64,000 nt of DNA from Periconia sp. R9002 (taxonomy: Eukaryota > Ascomycota > Dothideomycetes > Pleosporales > Periconiaceae), in assembly GCA_023627715.1 (NCBI GenBank), contig JAMAHW010000056.1, positions 2,545 to 66,544 of the forward strand, given 5' to 3'. Positions 44,404 through 56,960 of the stretch are shown here, one piece after another; the first letter of the stretch is position 1; each line of letters starts with the position of its first letter. Made by a program: the position numbers and the translations under genes. Under the pieces are notes generated by a model, which saw nothing but the letters and a program-made list of their open reading frames with translations, did no database searches and was not told where the DNA came from.

Positions 44404-47108
44404 ATGAGCTACCATTACCCCCCAGGAGGCCAGCCGTCCCTCGGGGCGACATTTGTGCCCGGGGGTATGGACGACTATTACATGCCCACGCAGCCCGAAG
44501 TGGTTCATCCTTTGCCTCAGCGGTGCGTCTTACATCTCCCTTATACCTATGACTTTGCGCCATTGCTGACGTTCTTTTGTTCCCTCCCTCCAGGGTTATG
44601 CCCGAGGTACCTGAGAATATGCAAGAAAACCTCGCTCATATGGAACTAGAAGCAAACAGCCCTCGACCCAACCCGCCAATGTCGCCGCCTGCACAAGGCT
44701 ATAATCAATCACAGCCCTCTTTCCCCCCGCGAGGATCCAGCTACCAGGGCGACCCGGCAGCCCAGCAGGGCAACTGGCCCGCTCGTCACGGAAGCATTTC
44801 CTCTACCTTCAACCAACCTCCCAGTGTACAGCCCCAGGGCATGCATCACCACAACAACTCCCACGATTACCACAACTTTGCGCAGGCTAGCGAAGCCCCC
44901 AACTTCTCCATTTTCCCACAACTGCCCAACCGCCCGCCTAATGTTCCTCCTTCCGACGATGAGAAAGAGGCCGTCTTGGAGAATGCGCGCTTGCCGGTGC
45001 TCAATTCAAACGACCCGGAGATGCAACTAGCATGGGCACAAGACGCGCTACAGTATGTCGACACAGCGCAGCTCCACGCGCAGCGCCTCGCCGAACTTCA
45101 GGGCGCTCGACCTACCACACCTGCCGTAGAGCACCAACTGCGCGTTGATGCCATGAATGTAGTTGGTTTCCTCGCGGATCAGCACCATCCCAAGGCCGAG
45201 TTCATGCGCGGAATGTGGCTGGAGTTTGGAAAGTTCGGGTTGAGAGCAGACAAAAAGGAAGCATTCCGGTCATATACTCGCGCAGCTCAGAAAGGATATG
45301 CTAGGGCAGAGTACCGCATGGGCATGCAGTTTGAGCAATCAAACGATCCTATAAAGGCTTTACAACACTACAAAGCTGGTTCAGAAGCTGGAGACTCGGC
45401 TTCCAACTATCGGTTAGGCATGATGACGCTTTTGGGTCAACATGGACAACAGCAGGATTTCGCCCGGGGGATCCAATTGATCCGGCAGGCCGCGTTAACA
45501 GCTGATGAGAATGCCCCCCAAGGTGCCTATGTTCTCGGTATGCTCCAGGCTCGAGAACTGCCGCAAATTAGTGTCCCTGAGGCGTTCCTCCCCTTTGACG
45601 AGAAAGGCGCTAGACAGAACATCGAGAAAGCAGCATATCTCGGATTCGCAAAAGCGCAACTCAAAATGGGTTCAGCTTACGAGCTCTGCAGCCTTGGATG
45701 CGAGTTCAGCCCGACTCTCTCCCTGCACTACAACGCGCTAGCGTCAAGACAGGGTGAGCCAGAGGCGGATATGGCCATAAGTAAATGGTTCCTGTGTGGT
45801 CAAGAGGGGGAGTTTGCGAAGAATGAGGAACTTGCGTATCAATTCGCGCAGCGCGCTGCAATAGCAGAGTTGGCTACCGCAGAATTTGCCCTGGGCTACT
45901 TCAACGAAATTGGCATGCACGTCCCAGTCAATTTGGATAAAGCCATGGATTGGTACGAGAGGGCTGAAAGGCATGGTAACCAAGACGCCGCATCCCGTAT
46001 TGAGAGCATTTCGAAATCAAGAACACTCTCGAAGAAGGATCACGAGAAAGTGGCCATTAGCAGAATCAAGTCCCAACATGGATCCATGCGTGGACAACGT
46101 CCTGCCCGTTTGCAGGCGAAGGCTGCCGCTCCCTCTTTGCAGACAATCGACAGTAGCCCTTCTGACTATGGCGACTCTCCTGCTCGAGGAACCACACCCT
46201 ATCCCATTTCCGACCAACCGCCCCCTGTTTCTGCGGCTCCCAACAGGCCTCCCACGGTCGCTCCATACCCTGTAGACAACGGTCCACCACGTCTAGAACC
46301 TCAAAGGGCACCTCTGGCCGGCGGCTTTGCACCTGAACTGCGATCCGCAAGCGCTCGTCCGCAATCATCAGCGTTCAACATCAATCCCGATGTATACAGT
46401 CAAGGACCTCGACCTAACGATCCGTACGGACGCGGCCGGCCTCCTCAGGGGCAGAATATGGGTCCTTTGCCCATGCGACCAGCTACAAGTGTAGATAGCA
46501 TGGGGCGTGGAGGGCGACCCTCGCCTGGGCCAGGGGGATATAGGCAACCCGGCGGACCAAGTGCTCAGCGACCAGAAGCTTACAATCGACCTCCCACAGC
46601 ACAACCAGTCCAAGACTACGGACCAGGTGGGCCATCCAAGCTCCAAAAGCAACCGCTCAAGAAGCAGCCAACATTACCAGACATGGGGTACCCAGCGCCC
46701 ATGGATACACGACAGCACACGCGTCCTTCCACCGTCCAGCCCGGACACGAGGGTCGTTCGTCAGCCCGACCCGACCGACCTTCGACTACACAGCCTGGCC
46801 CTAGGCCCGGACAAGGTCACGCCTCGCCCGGGCTCCCGGCGCAGCCCAAACCCGGAAAATCTCCACAGCCTGGAAAATCACCTCAACCTCAACCGCAACA
46901 GCAAGCCGCAAAACCCGCTGGTGCGAAACCCGCTGGACCAAAGCCCGCACCTGCGAAACCGTCCGCGCCAGGTAATGGACCAAAGACGTTTGACGAGATG
47001 GGTATTGGTCAAGCGCCCAAAGATGGCGACTGCGTAAGTGTTTATCCTCCAACTACACCCCTACTTCTTCAGAGCTTTCATTCTAACATTTGACAGGTGG
47101 TTATGTGA
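44404..47108 (+). CDS. Chitin synthase III activator (Skt5/Chs4, Sel1-repeat protein) with C-terminal CaaX box
   Basis: Activator and localiser of a class IV/V-type chitin synthase at the plasma membrane. Exons 44404-44522, 44594-47033 and 47097-47108 (introns 71 and 63 nt) give 856 aa. The disordered N-terminus (Pro/Gln/His-rich) is followed by Sel1-like repeats at about residues 195-500, for example AFRSYTRAAQKGYARAEYRM, ALQHYKAGSEAGDSASNYRL, QNIEKAAYLGFAKAQLKMG and AMDWYERAERHGNQDAASR. After a long Pro/Gln/Lys-rich tail comes KTFDEMGIGQAPKDGDC. The last exon is only 12 nt and adds Val-Val-Met-stop, which makes the terminus CVVM, a prenylation (CaaX) box as in yeast Chs4. Without that splice the frame would run into the intron for 20 codons and lose the box. 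Confidence 0.93.
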
Positions 47109-48060
47109 AAAACTGTAAAATATGGATATGGAAGCGCAAAATCAATTCTTGCATAGCGAAATTGGCGATATATCATGTTCCTTCCTCCTGGCCACGGCTG
47201 CCTCTTCTTGGGCGATGCTCTTTTTTATTACCTTCTCCGCATTGTGCTCGGATTTACGACACCAATTGCTCAATTTTGTTGTTATACCCACCTCCTTCAT
47301 CCTACCCAAAAATCATAGTGTCTCCGAGCACGATTAGATCCTGTATACCTTAGATGAAAAAAAATTCCAAAGCATTGAAAATATGCTAACATTCTCACCC
47401 GTGTTTATTGCAAATACAGGTGTGCAGTCCGCCTTTACCTGCAATCAGCCGACTTTGGTTTCGTAATCGGTGTCCAATGCCGGGTAGGCTTAAGGAGTAG
47501 TACATTCCGCGGTATAAATCTATAAATGTACGCCGAGATTACCAAGTTGTGTGAACCCTCCTCTATTATATTAAGCATAAGATGTCAGTTATAGTATGTC
47601 CACTGAACGAACCGTATCACGCTTCTTCTATCGGATACCTGCAGGTTGCTAATGCCTACAAGAGACTATCTCACTACTTCAACGCGAGCATTATATAACA
47701 GGAAGATCTGAAAACCCATCACCCATCTGTGACCATATACATCATAAATACAACGGATGTTCCTTATCTCCTAGCCCCTTGATTATGCTAGGACGATGCC
47801 CTTGATGTTGAGGAAGGTGCAGTCGCCTCGACCGACTCCCAGGTCGCAACTTCCTTCCTTCCCTGCCTCCCGCTCCTTCCCTCCCCTACAACACCACGTC
47901 ACGCACTAGATTCCAACCCACCACACCGACACCTTTCTTTCCATTTGTCTTCCACTACTTTCTCTTCCCTCTTCCACCGTACCTACCATCCTACTCTTTC
48001 TACTGCCTCCCCCTCCTCAATCACCTGTCCACCTAATTTACCGACCCCCTACCCCACACC
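47109..48060. other. SKT5 3' spacer and HOP2 upstream region
   Basis: About 950 bases, no credible gene. The last ~240 bases (about 47820-48060) are strongly pyrimidine-rich (CTTCC, CCTCC runs), a pattern often seen in fungal promoters and 5' leaders of genes without a TATA box. Confidence 0.55.
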
Positions 48061-49229
48061 ATGGCACCACGCAAGAAAGCAGACGAAAAATCTGCAACGG
48101 CATCGTCTGCGGTGGGTAAGAAGAAGGCAAACGCTACTGCTGCTGCCGAGGATGCTGGCGGTGGTGAAGCTAGTGGTGGTGATCCGGCGGGATTGATTAT
48201 GGGGTATTTGAGTGAGTTTGCGTTGCTGTCTTCCGGTGCATGGAGAGAGAGGGGTGGTGTGATGTGTTGTCGGGTGTGTGTATTAATATTTTGATTTAGG
48301 GAGGGTGAAGTGAGTTTCTTTCCCCTGGAATCCTGCAAGGTTTGTAGAGCGTGGTGGAAGGGGCTGGAGTTTAGGTCATGGCTTGTGGCTGATGAGGTTA
48401 TGTGTTGATGTAGTCGTCCTTATTCGGTGAGTTGGATATTCTTCTTCTGTCTGGATGTGGACCTGGATGCGGATTTTCTAAACAACTCGTTCACGTTTAG
48501 GCAATTGAAATTTCGGCGAACCTGCACAACAAAGTTACTAAAGGTTTGTCAACCAATTGGCAGGCGGATGATCAAAGACTGAATGAAAGCTCAGCGGCGA
48601 CGACGAAGATCTTAAAGGATCTCCATGAACGCAATCAGGTCGAAGGACGTGCAGCAGGTGGGGTCTTCAGACTTTAAGCTATCTCCTGCCGGTGAGCGAG
48701 AGACTGAGAAGTAAATAGGCAAGCAGATTGTGTACCATGTTCCCCAGGTGAGTAAATTCATCCGTCAGCGACAAATTACAACATTCTAGTCTAACGAGTT
48801 ATTAATGAGATGTTACTTTGGTAGAACCCTGATGATGCCCTCACCCCTGAACAAATCGCCACCATGGACTCTACGATCTCGAATCTCCAAACCAACACAG
48901 CTGCCCTCCAAGCAACTGCTAAGACCCTCCGTAGCACGCTCTCGTCGTTAAATTCCACTCTCAGCACTGCTGACCTCATCGCCAACGTTCAAGCCCTCGA
49001 CGCGGAGAAGCAGGAGATAACCAACAGACTTGAGACTTTGAGGGCAGGCAAAGCAAAGAAAGTCACCAAGAAGGAGCGTGATGAGGTGGAAAAGGGATGG
49101 AAAGCGGCGGGGTTGGCGAAGAGGAGGAGGGAAAAGATCGCGAGCGAGATGTGGAAACTCATCGAGGATTTGTTGGAGGGCAAGGAGCAAAGGGAGGAAC
49201 TTAGAGAGCAACTGGGGCTGGATGAATGA
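48061..49229 (+). CDS. HOP2: Homologous-pairing protein 2 (meiotic recombination)
   Basis: Hop2 acts with Mnd1 to stimulate Dmc1/Rad51 strand invasion and correct homologue pairing in meiosis. Seven exons: 48061-48211, 48300-48309, 48414-48426, 48501-48543, 48595-48657, 48719-48747 and 48825-49229; they sum to 714 nt, 237 aa. The 10-nt and 13-nt exons are required to read GYLRRVNRPYSAIEISANLHN, the conserved N-terminal winged helix. The rest of that domain is VTKAATTKILKDLHERNQVE and GRAAGKQIVYHVPQ. A leucine-zipper coiled coil follows (DSTISNLQTNTAALQATAKT, LDAEKQEITNRLETLRAG), then the basic-acidic C-terminal helix (KRRREKIASEMWKLIEDLLEG). The N-terminal ~40 residues are Ala/Lys-rich. Length and order match Hop2. 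It is convergent with ATG22. Confidence 0.93.
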
Positions 49230-49526
49230 TTGAGGTTTTCCGAGACTGATAATGCAAGGGGAGGTGCAGAACACAGTGAAGGAAATGTGCTATTTTAACG
49301 GCAGATGATACAAAGGGGGCAAAACAGCCAAGAGTTCTATGGAAACGAACAATTCGATGATAGTAGTATAAGGGTATAATGGGACATGAAATGCTACGCT
49401 ACGCCAGCCAACGGCCAAAATACGATGCTAGGCAAACCATCAAAAATATGCTCCCAAAAATAACACCATTCATAATGCAGACAAGCTGAACAACTATGCG
49501 GACGAAACTGACTCTTCCATGTCGCT
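49230..49526. other. Convergent 3' spacer, HOP2 and ATG22
   Basis: 297 bases, AT-rich; nothing seen in it. Confidence 0.6.
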
Positions 49527-51754
49527 TTACTCGTTGTCTTCCTCGTCATCTCGGTGGAGCAAATAATCACTTACTCCGTCGTCTCTTTCCCCTACTTCTC
49601 CCCTCGCAGCGTCATCGGATTTGGCCAGTGCCTCGAGCTCGTGGGCTAACGCTATTCCCTCGGCCTTGCCCCTATCTACATCGACCAGCATTAAGATGGG
49701 AAAGGGGAGTCCGACGAGGACGGCAAGGAACCAGAATGCCTGAAAAGAAGCACAGAAAGTCAGTACGGAGTTGCTTATATGTAGTCACCAGATTTTTTTT
49801 AAATCGATTTTTTTAAACCAAAACCAGAGAGGGAGGGAGGGGCGAAGAACAAAACTTACAGGTCTAATCTCGCCGTAGGCATCCGTGATGGCGCCCACAA
49901 TGGCCGGGCCAAACACGCTACTTCCCTTATCCGTGATGGCATACAGGGCATAAAACGCAGCCTCGTAGCCAGGGGGGATGAGTTCGCCGAACAAGCTGCG
50001 GCAGTAGGAGCTCAGACCGCCAAGGATGAAGCCGTAGACGGCGCCGAGCGGGTACATCTCCCACTGCTGCTGGAGCCCGAAGACGCCGAGGCGACGGATC
50101 GCGGGGATGTAGCCCAACAAGCCATAGATGGGAATCACTTCGAAGAGGGCGATGCAGGCCAGGATGGTTTGTGAGGGCTTGAGGCCGAGCGAGATGCTGA
50201 TGCGGGACCAGGTGAAGGCACCCAGGACGCCGGAAACGGTCGCGATAACGTTGATGAGTGCGAGCGGCGCGTAGCCCATCCCAAGGGTCGTTTTGGCGAA
50301 GAGGACGGCGGTTCCAGAGACGGTAGCGATACTGTCGCTCAGGAGAAACCACGCCGCGAGGAACAGGAGCACATCCTTGAGGAGTCGTACGTGCTTGACG
50401 GTGCGACCCAGCGATTTCCAGCTGTAGGTGAAATACGCGAGGCCGGTGCGCAGGTTGGACTCGTCGGCGGCGATGTGGAGTGGTGGTCCTGGCCTCGGGC
50501 GCAGCCACAGGGCCGTCGGGATTGTGAAGATGAACCACCACGCGCCCACGATGAAGAGGACTAGGCGGAGCCCAAAGTTGGAGCTCTTGAAGACGATGAC
50601 GACGAGCACGCCAATGGTTTGCACGAGGAGTGCGGCGATGTAGCCGATTGCGATGCCGTACGAGGAGATTTTGGTGGAGAGGGCGAGTTCGGGGGACGGC
50701 GTGGCGCTGGAACGTGGGTTGGGGACTGTGAAGTCTGCGTCGGATTGGGTGCGAGGGAGTAGTGCTGTGGTTGCGTCTATCACGCCGTCAAGGACGTTTT
50801 GGTCGCGGGCCAGTTCGTTGGACGAGTACTGAGCGTCCTGGATGAGGGAGGTTTCTGAGCCGTTTGACCGCGACATGGCTGCATCCTCGTCATCGAGGTA
50901 GCTGGATTCGTTGTCGGCGCCCGCGTACCGCACGGTGGGGTGGAAGCGCACAAGTAGGGGTAGGAAGGAATTGAGAAGGACAAAGCTGGCGCCGAAGCAG
51001 GTATTTGCGACAATAGCGAGGAATGCGCCCAGGACGTAGAGTTTGGGAACAATGGGCAGAAATAACATGGTTGATATGCTTCCTATAAAGGCGAACCAGA
51101 GCAATAACGTCTTGCGGAATCGACCGTGGTCTGCGGCGCCCGACATGGAGATGATGAGTAGGGCCTGGATCAGGACGGAAATGGAGAAGGTGTACATGGC
51201 GAAACTGGCCGTGTTGATCTCGACCCCAAGTATGTAGACGACGCATTGCCCGGTGTCGTGTTTGGGGGAGAAGGTGGAATAGAGGGGAGACGCTGCGGGA
51301 GGAAGGGAGGTCTTGCAGGGAGTGGTACGGTCGGAGAGGAGGACGCCATTCTCACGGGCGAGCTGTTCGAGGGTGACGGGAATGAAGCTTCCAATTCCGC
51401 AGACGACGAATACCTGACAACTATTACTGGGATGCTCGCACTTGGAGAGTGGTATGGGTTTGCAGAGCAAAAGGATGTTGTTTGTACAGGGAGCTGTGGG
51501 GAGCTATGACATACCTCGGCAGCCCATCCGTACATGTAAAAGCCGGACAGCTCCTTGTCGCTGGTTAGGCGGGTGTCCTCGCCCTCATACTGCGGGGACG
51601 GCAGGCTGGATTCCATGTGGGAGGTTTCTTCGGTGGTGCTCTGTTCGTCATCGGCGTCGTCGTGGGAGGAAGGGGCGGAAGCTTTGGAAAAGGAAGAAAG
51701 ATGACGGAGGAGAGGGGGCGGACGAGGTTGTTCCTCGTGCTGCCGGGGCGTCAT
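49527..51754 (-). CDS. ATG22: Vacuolar amino-acid effluxer of autophagy, Atg22-type MFS transporter
   Basis: Multi-pass vacuole membrane protein that exports amino acids released from autophagic bodies. Exons 51515-51754, 49860-51413 and 49527-49739 (introns 101 and 120 nt, phase 0) give 668 aa. The first junction reads [32 protein letters not shown], the standard Atg22 start after a Ser/Asp-rich cytosolic N-tail. Membrane segments follow through the protein, for example [40 protein letters not shown] and [35 protein letters not shown] and [20 protein letters not shown] are family-typical. The last exon supplies the final span ([19 protein letters not shown]) and an acidic tail ending DDEEDNE; without the last intron removed the frame runs into a low-complexity stretch. 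Confidence 0.94.
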
Positions 51755-52327
51755 TGTTCAGACGCGCACGCACGCCGCGCTCGAGTCTGACGTTGATTGG
51801 CCGAATGCGCTGTGTCACCTGGAGGAGGACATGGTCGACTGATGGGCGCCGGGACGGGAAGATGATGAGATTATATTGATGACTGCGTCGAATGGGAACA
51901 GCGCAGTGCAGCACGACGGTGAAGGGTTCAGAAAAGATGGAGGGATGGGGGAGAGGAGGTGGAGCTGTAGATCTGGGGGGGTTGGAACATTCAAAACGAT
52001 GCGCGTGCATAGATCAATACATGTACTAACGCTGCAGGTGATGGATGGGTGTTGGGCATGTGATGTTTTGGCCTGGTTTTCATCTACCTACATAACTATT
52101 CCTTTTGGACTGGGCGGGACTCGAGTGGATGATGAGGTTACAGTACCTACTTGTGTATGTATGTATCCGGAACCATGGTTGGCTTGCCCCGTTGGCTGTG
52201 ACTTTCTTTGTGCACATAAAAATTGGCTGTATCGTGTCCATGTACAGGTAATCAATCGTATGTTCCTTTGTGCATAGGTACCTACCCAAGTAGCATAAGG
52301 TCATTGATGCATAACATATTCATGTAT

Positions 52328-52343
52328 GTACATACGTATGTAC
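52328..52343. repeat. Perfect 16-nt palindrome
   Basis: GTACATACGTATGTAC reads the same on both strands. It lies between the ATG22 and MED14 starts, in a stretch rich in TATG/CATA tetramers. Confidence 0.8.
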
Positions 52344-52405
52344 GTGCGATAGGTATGCAATGCGCAAGACCTGTATTGGAAGAAAAGACTCTCCGATCTA
52401 TTCGT

Positions 52406-52432
52406 TTTGCGAAAGATTTTTTTTTTCGCAAA
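52406..52432. repeat. Inverted repeat with 9-bp arms and T-rich loop
   Basis: TTTGCGAAA (52406-52414) and TTTCGCAAA (52424-52432) are exact reverse complements around a 9-nt loop of G, A and T. A hairpin could form in RNA or DNA; its role is unknown. Confidence 0.7.
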
Positions 52433-52983
52433 TATTTGCTGCTGTTAAAGAAAAACAAATATGAGTTGTCGATATGTGAAGGGGTCTGGTGTGTTTATCA
52501 TACCTGTGACTTGGCACGCCGCTAAACCGCCAGGGTCTGGTCGTTCGCTCTTGCTCTTTCTCGTTCTTCGTCCCCCAGCCCAGCAGTCCGCTCCCGACGT
52601 CAACCCTCCATCTACGCCTCCACCATACACCCGTCCACCCGCCTCTCCCCCGCCCACCAAAGCGCCACGCTTGTTCGTCCCATCATCGCCGCCTCCGCGC
52701 CATCATCTATCCACCTGCCCTTGCCTCTTCTGCGTACATAGACGCAGGCGCGCATGTGCCAGCCGCCGTCTTCAGCAGCCCTAGCAAAGAAATAACCAGC
52801 CATCACACCCTCGACCTGCCCCCCTCCCCCATTCCGCCGACCCCGTCTATTCCGGCCTAATCTTGTCGACTTACCTCACCGTCAAAACTTGGCTTTGAAC
52901 CATCGCTAGAAAGAGAAGGGAGAGTTGCGCCGAGCGGCGCGAGCGGCGCGCGCGCCCAAGGGTTGTGGCATCAGGGCCGGAGT

Positions 52984-55900
52984 ATGCCAGGCATCTTGAA
53001 GATGGATTCAAACGGCGCGAACGGCACTAGGAGTGCACGGGACGGAGAGACCAAAAAGCGTACCTATGATGGGAGACTTGTGAATGGCGACCGTACCACT
53101 CCTCGCCCGGAGTCGTCCAAGCCCTCAACCTCCATAGCCGATCAGGTCGCCCAGCTACCGCCTGAACTTGCCCATGTCGCTGCAAGCTCATACCACCCTC
53201 TTTCCAGGCTCATCGAGCGTGTCAACCAAGAGTGTTTCAACGACCTCAACGATGCCTTGAACGCAATGGCCGCCATACCTACTCCTCATCAAACGAATGG
53301 CGCTATGCCAAACGGCCTTGGTTCTCACAATCTGGGAGGGAATGCGCGTGAAAGCGCTGAAGCAAACCAGCAGAAGAAGCAGCTCCTGGTCAAATTTGCG
53401 CAAGAGAGCAGGGCAAAAATGATCAAGCTGCTTGTGCTGGCTGATTGGGGCAAGAAATCGGCTGCGGATATATCAAAGTTGATTGATATTTTCGGGTGGA
53501 CTAGAGCACAAAGTGCGGATGCAGACGCTGCTGATGCGCAACTGTTGGAAATGAAGTTACTCTCGAATGAGGCAAGGCAACGCAATCCGGATATCAGGAC
53601 GGCCTTGGAGATTCTAGCAACGAAAAAGGCTGAATGGTTGCCGGATGTAAGTTGTCAGACTGGACCAACTTAACTCAATACTGATTGCGCGTAGATGGGC
53701 TACATACCTCCTGAACCGATCACGCCCGAAAAGGCATTGCACTTGCTGCGATACATGAACACATCTCTGTACATACGGCTGACGGTGCACGAGAAACTAC
53801 CGCATCACCTTCGGAAGTGGCGCGTAGGATCTGGCCGTGCAACATTCATTGTCGAAAACGAATTTGAGTTTGACGTCATGTCTTTTGTGGAGGATACTTC
53901 GGATCAGTGGCACTTCATCGACTTTCGATTGCTTTTTTCTCCGGCTCCGGTGATCGATGTTGACAGCCGATTCCTACGCGAACTGAAACTCATGATGGAC
54001 GGCAATCTTGCCACCGAAGGAAAGGGATTAGAGGAATGTTTCAACTTTCTTCACAATTTCACTCTGACCCACAAAATCAGCGTGCTCAGGTCGCAGGCCA
54101 ACGAACTTCTTCGTGGATCTTGGGCTGGCTCGCTGCGGGTGGAATCGCCACATCGACAACTGGTATTCTACTACTGGACGGATAGGCCTGGCAAGAAAAG
54201 CTGGCTTGAAATCGGCATATCCGGCAACCGACCGAAGGACGGTAAAGTTTCATGGCGAGGCCCGTCCATTCCATCTTTGACTGCACGCTGGTTCCGTCAA
54301 GGAGTTGAAGTCAAGGACGTCGATCTCAAAATCGACTGGAACAACCTCTCCGCCGAACGGACATTGAAACACGTGGTAGCGTTGCACATTAGCCACCTAC
54401 TTCATACGACGCGACTGGGCATGCACCCGAAGGCATCTGCCAAAGAAATTCTCTCCACTTCCGAACCAGCCGACTGCAAACTTGTAGCATCTCTGGGGTC
54501 TTCTGCAAACAAAATCACTCTATCGGTACAGCCTGCAACAGGGAGGTACATTCTACAACCAATCACCATGTCATCAGCACAAGCCGAGCTTGCTATCAAC
54601 CGGCCATTCAACCCCCCAAGCCCCAGCAATGCTGTTACGCATTTACTCGCTCAGTCACTTGTGGGTTCTGTGCACAAATGTGCTCAGCAACTTGGCTGGC
54701 GGCAAGTTGCTCAACAATCTCTACGCTATGATACTGTAAAGAAGGCGACTCAACAGGAAGTGATACAGTTCGCTATCTATCAGCCTCGTGGATGGTCTGT
54801 CCAAGGAGATTCGAAATGGGCAATAGTTCTTATCGTGAATGCCGTTGGTGAATCTTGGTGGCTATGTAAAATGGGTCCAACGAATACCACCATCGAAGAT
54901 GCTCAGCAGATCAACATGGAAAGACCAAAGAGTCAGTCGGATATTACCCGTGCCACCTTGTCGGCTATTGCGAGAGTCGTAGTTAACGCGTTAGCTATCC
55001 GCATGAATGTTCAAATGCTCCAGCGGGAACGTATGGCATTCGCACTGCTGAACGAGTTTGCAGAATCGCGGACAGCTCAGAAAAAACACCTAAAACGCGG
55101 CTGGGTGCTTCATCTCAAAACTTCGGACCTTCTCCCTTCAAACTCTGGGGAAGACACTTGGCTCGAGCCTAGAATTCGTTTAGTATGTCACGGCTTGCGA
55201 GTGCAATCTTGTAAAGTCTGGCATATTGCTGTTGGCACCATGATCCCCGCTGTGGCTGCCGACATGAAGAAGCTCATGGCGTCCTCACCGCAACGGAACT
55301 TCAACTTTTCGGATGACGGCCACTTCCAAATATTAATAGATACTCCGTTTGGTGAGGAGGTGATCAGCAAGCTAAAGACCAGGTTACGAGATATATATCG
55401 CCTACGTACGTTCGCAACCATTTTGCAAAAACGCAAAATGCTCCTGGTGTCATCATCGCTGGAGCACGTCAAGTTTCAGTACGGTCATGATCTTTTAGCC
55501 ACTGTCAAATTTGACAAGGAAGACAAGGTTAAGGTGGAATTCGGAAAGAATGCTCCGCATATTCGTATTCAGCGCCTACTCGACAACATGGTGAATAACA
55601 CGAAACGGTCATCGAAGCCATCCAGTGCTGGCGGAATGGGTGGTCTAGACGCATTCTGTGTTTCCCTTCTCGTGACCAGACCGCTACTCTCTGCATTCGA
55701 CGCAATTGAAGGTTCCGATCCAAAAACCGTCGGAAACCCCATGATACACACACATGCCATTGGAGTTTATCGATTGACATACGCCAACCCGGTGTGTTCA
55801 TTCGACGTGCGGCTCAAGCAAAAGGACGACAAAGCGCTCTGGCTCATCGAAGACAACGAAAAGAAGCCGGCCGACTTTCGACCGAAGAACGAACGTGCAT

Positions 55901-56304
55901 CAGACTACAAACGGCCGGACGCCCTCAACAAAGCTCTCCGCAGTCTACTGGGCGAAAAGACAGAGCGTTGGTACGGCGTAAACACGGGCATCATAGCGGC
56001 AATTGACGGAATTCCGGAAGCACTGAAGCGGCTTCACGAAGTCATCATGGCCCACCACGACCGAAATGCTATTCAGCCCGCACCACCACCGCCCGCAAAT
56101 GTAAAGCCTGATAGCAAGGGAAATAACGGAGCGTCCGAGAAAGTGAATGGTGTAGCTGCTCAGAATAGGCCTGCTGTTGGTGGAGGAGGAGGCAATGCAG
56201 CGGGTGGAGCAGCAGCTCAACATCAGCGCGCGCCGTTCAATAAGGGCAATGCTTTTGGTGGGAAGACGCAGGTCAAGCGGGAAGTCATTGAGATTGACGA
56301 TTAA
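52984..56304 (+). CDS. MED14: Mediator complex subunit 14 (Rgr1)
   Basis: Central backbone subunit of Mediator that links head, middle and tail modules to RNA polymerase II. Exons 52984-53646 and 53695-56304 (48-nt intron, phase 0) give 1090 aa. The N-terminal half begins with a basic, disordered stretch and then the Med14 core: LAHVAASSYHPLSRLIERVN, KKQLLVKFAQESRAKMIKLLVLADW, and across the intron EWLPDMGYIPPEPITPEKALHLL, then MNTSLYIRLTVHEKLPHHLRKW. Further conserved blocks: WHFIDFRLLFSP and KISVLRSQANELLRGSW. The tail is Pro/Gly/Asn-rich and ends with a basic-acidic VKREVIEIDD, a SUMO-like psi-K-x-E motif (VKRE / VKREV). The first true ATG in frame is 52984; the upstream frame opens only with TTG. 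Confidence 0.93.
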
Positions 56305-56488
56305 TGATGTCGTGCGTGCGTGCGTTGAAAGAAAAACAAAGGACATTTTTACATCCATGGGTTTTATATCCCTCCCCAACTTTATTTCCTCTTCACAAAT
56401 CCAAAAATGCTCTCATGGCCTCCCCCCCCCTCTGTCTTCCCCTTGAGCATTGTCGGGCTTGTAGTTTTTGCTTTCGTATCTACCCACC

Positions 56489-56498
56489 TACCTAGGTA
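56489..56498. repeat. TACCTAGGTA palindrome
   Basis: Third exact copy in the window (others at 5641-5650 and 12879-12888), 185 bases after the MED14 stop codon. All three are intergenic. Confidence 0.8.
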
Positions 56499-56635
56499 TT
56501 CATGATGGCGTGTTTGATGAGCTGTTCTACGTAGTATTTGTGTCCTTTTCTCTCTCGTTCAATCGCTTGTCTTCGTAAACTCAGCAACATGTCCGGACGA
56601 TTTGGATCAATAGGGGGGCCGGGGGATTTTGTGAT

Positions 56636-56960
56636 CTTTTTTTTTTTCTTCTTTCCTGCTTCGGCAGCTTTTTTTTCGTGGTTCCGCGCATTGGTTTGGT
56701 CTTCTTGGTTCCATGATTTTTTCTTGTCTTCTGCTTCTCTCTTTTTCTATCTCGATATTCCGTCTTGAACCTTCTTTTTTTTTTGATTTCTCTCGGATTC
56801 GAGAGGCAGAAGGGGAATTTTTTTTCTTTGCGGGGAAATTTATGTACCACCATTCCATTCCATTCCATTCGAGTTTCTCTCTCATTTCCTTCTTCTCTTC
56901 GCCAAACTTTTCTATTTTGTTTTTTTGTATTTCGGGCTTTTTTCTCACCCCTCCCCTTCC
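56636..56960. repeat. T-rich low-complexity tract
   Basis: A long stretch dominated by T with TTC, TTTTC and TTTTTT runs, with short (TTCCA) repeats near its end. On the minus strand it gives artefactual Lys/Arg/Glu-rich ORFs. Confidence 0.8.

Larger units (their letters stand above)
51755..52983. other. Divergent intergenic region, ATG22 and MED14
   Basis: About 1.2 kb. It contains GTATGTATGTAT tracts, a 16-nt perfect palindrome (52328-52343), a 9-bp inverted repeat with a T-rich loop (52406-52432) and a GCGCGCGC-type run close to the MED14 start. ORFs here are short and mostly Pro/Ser-rich by composition only. Confidence 0.5.
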
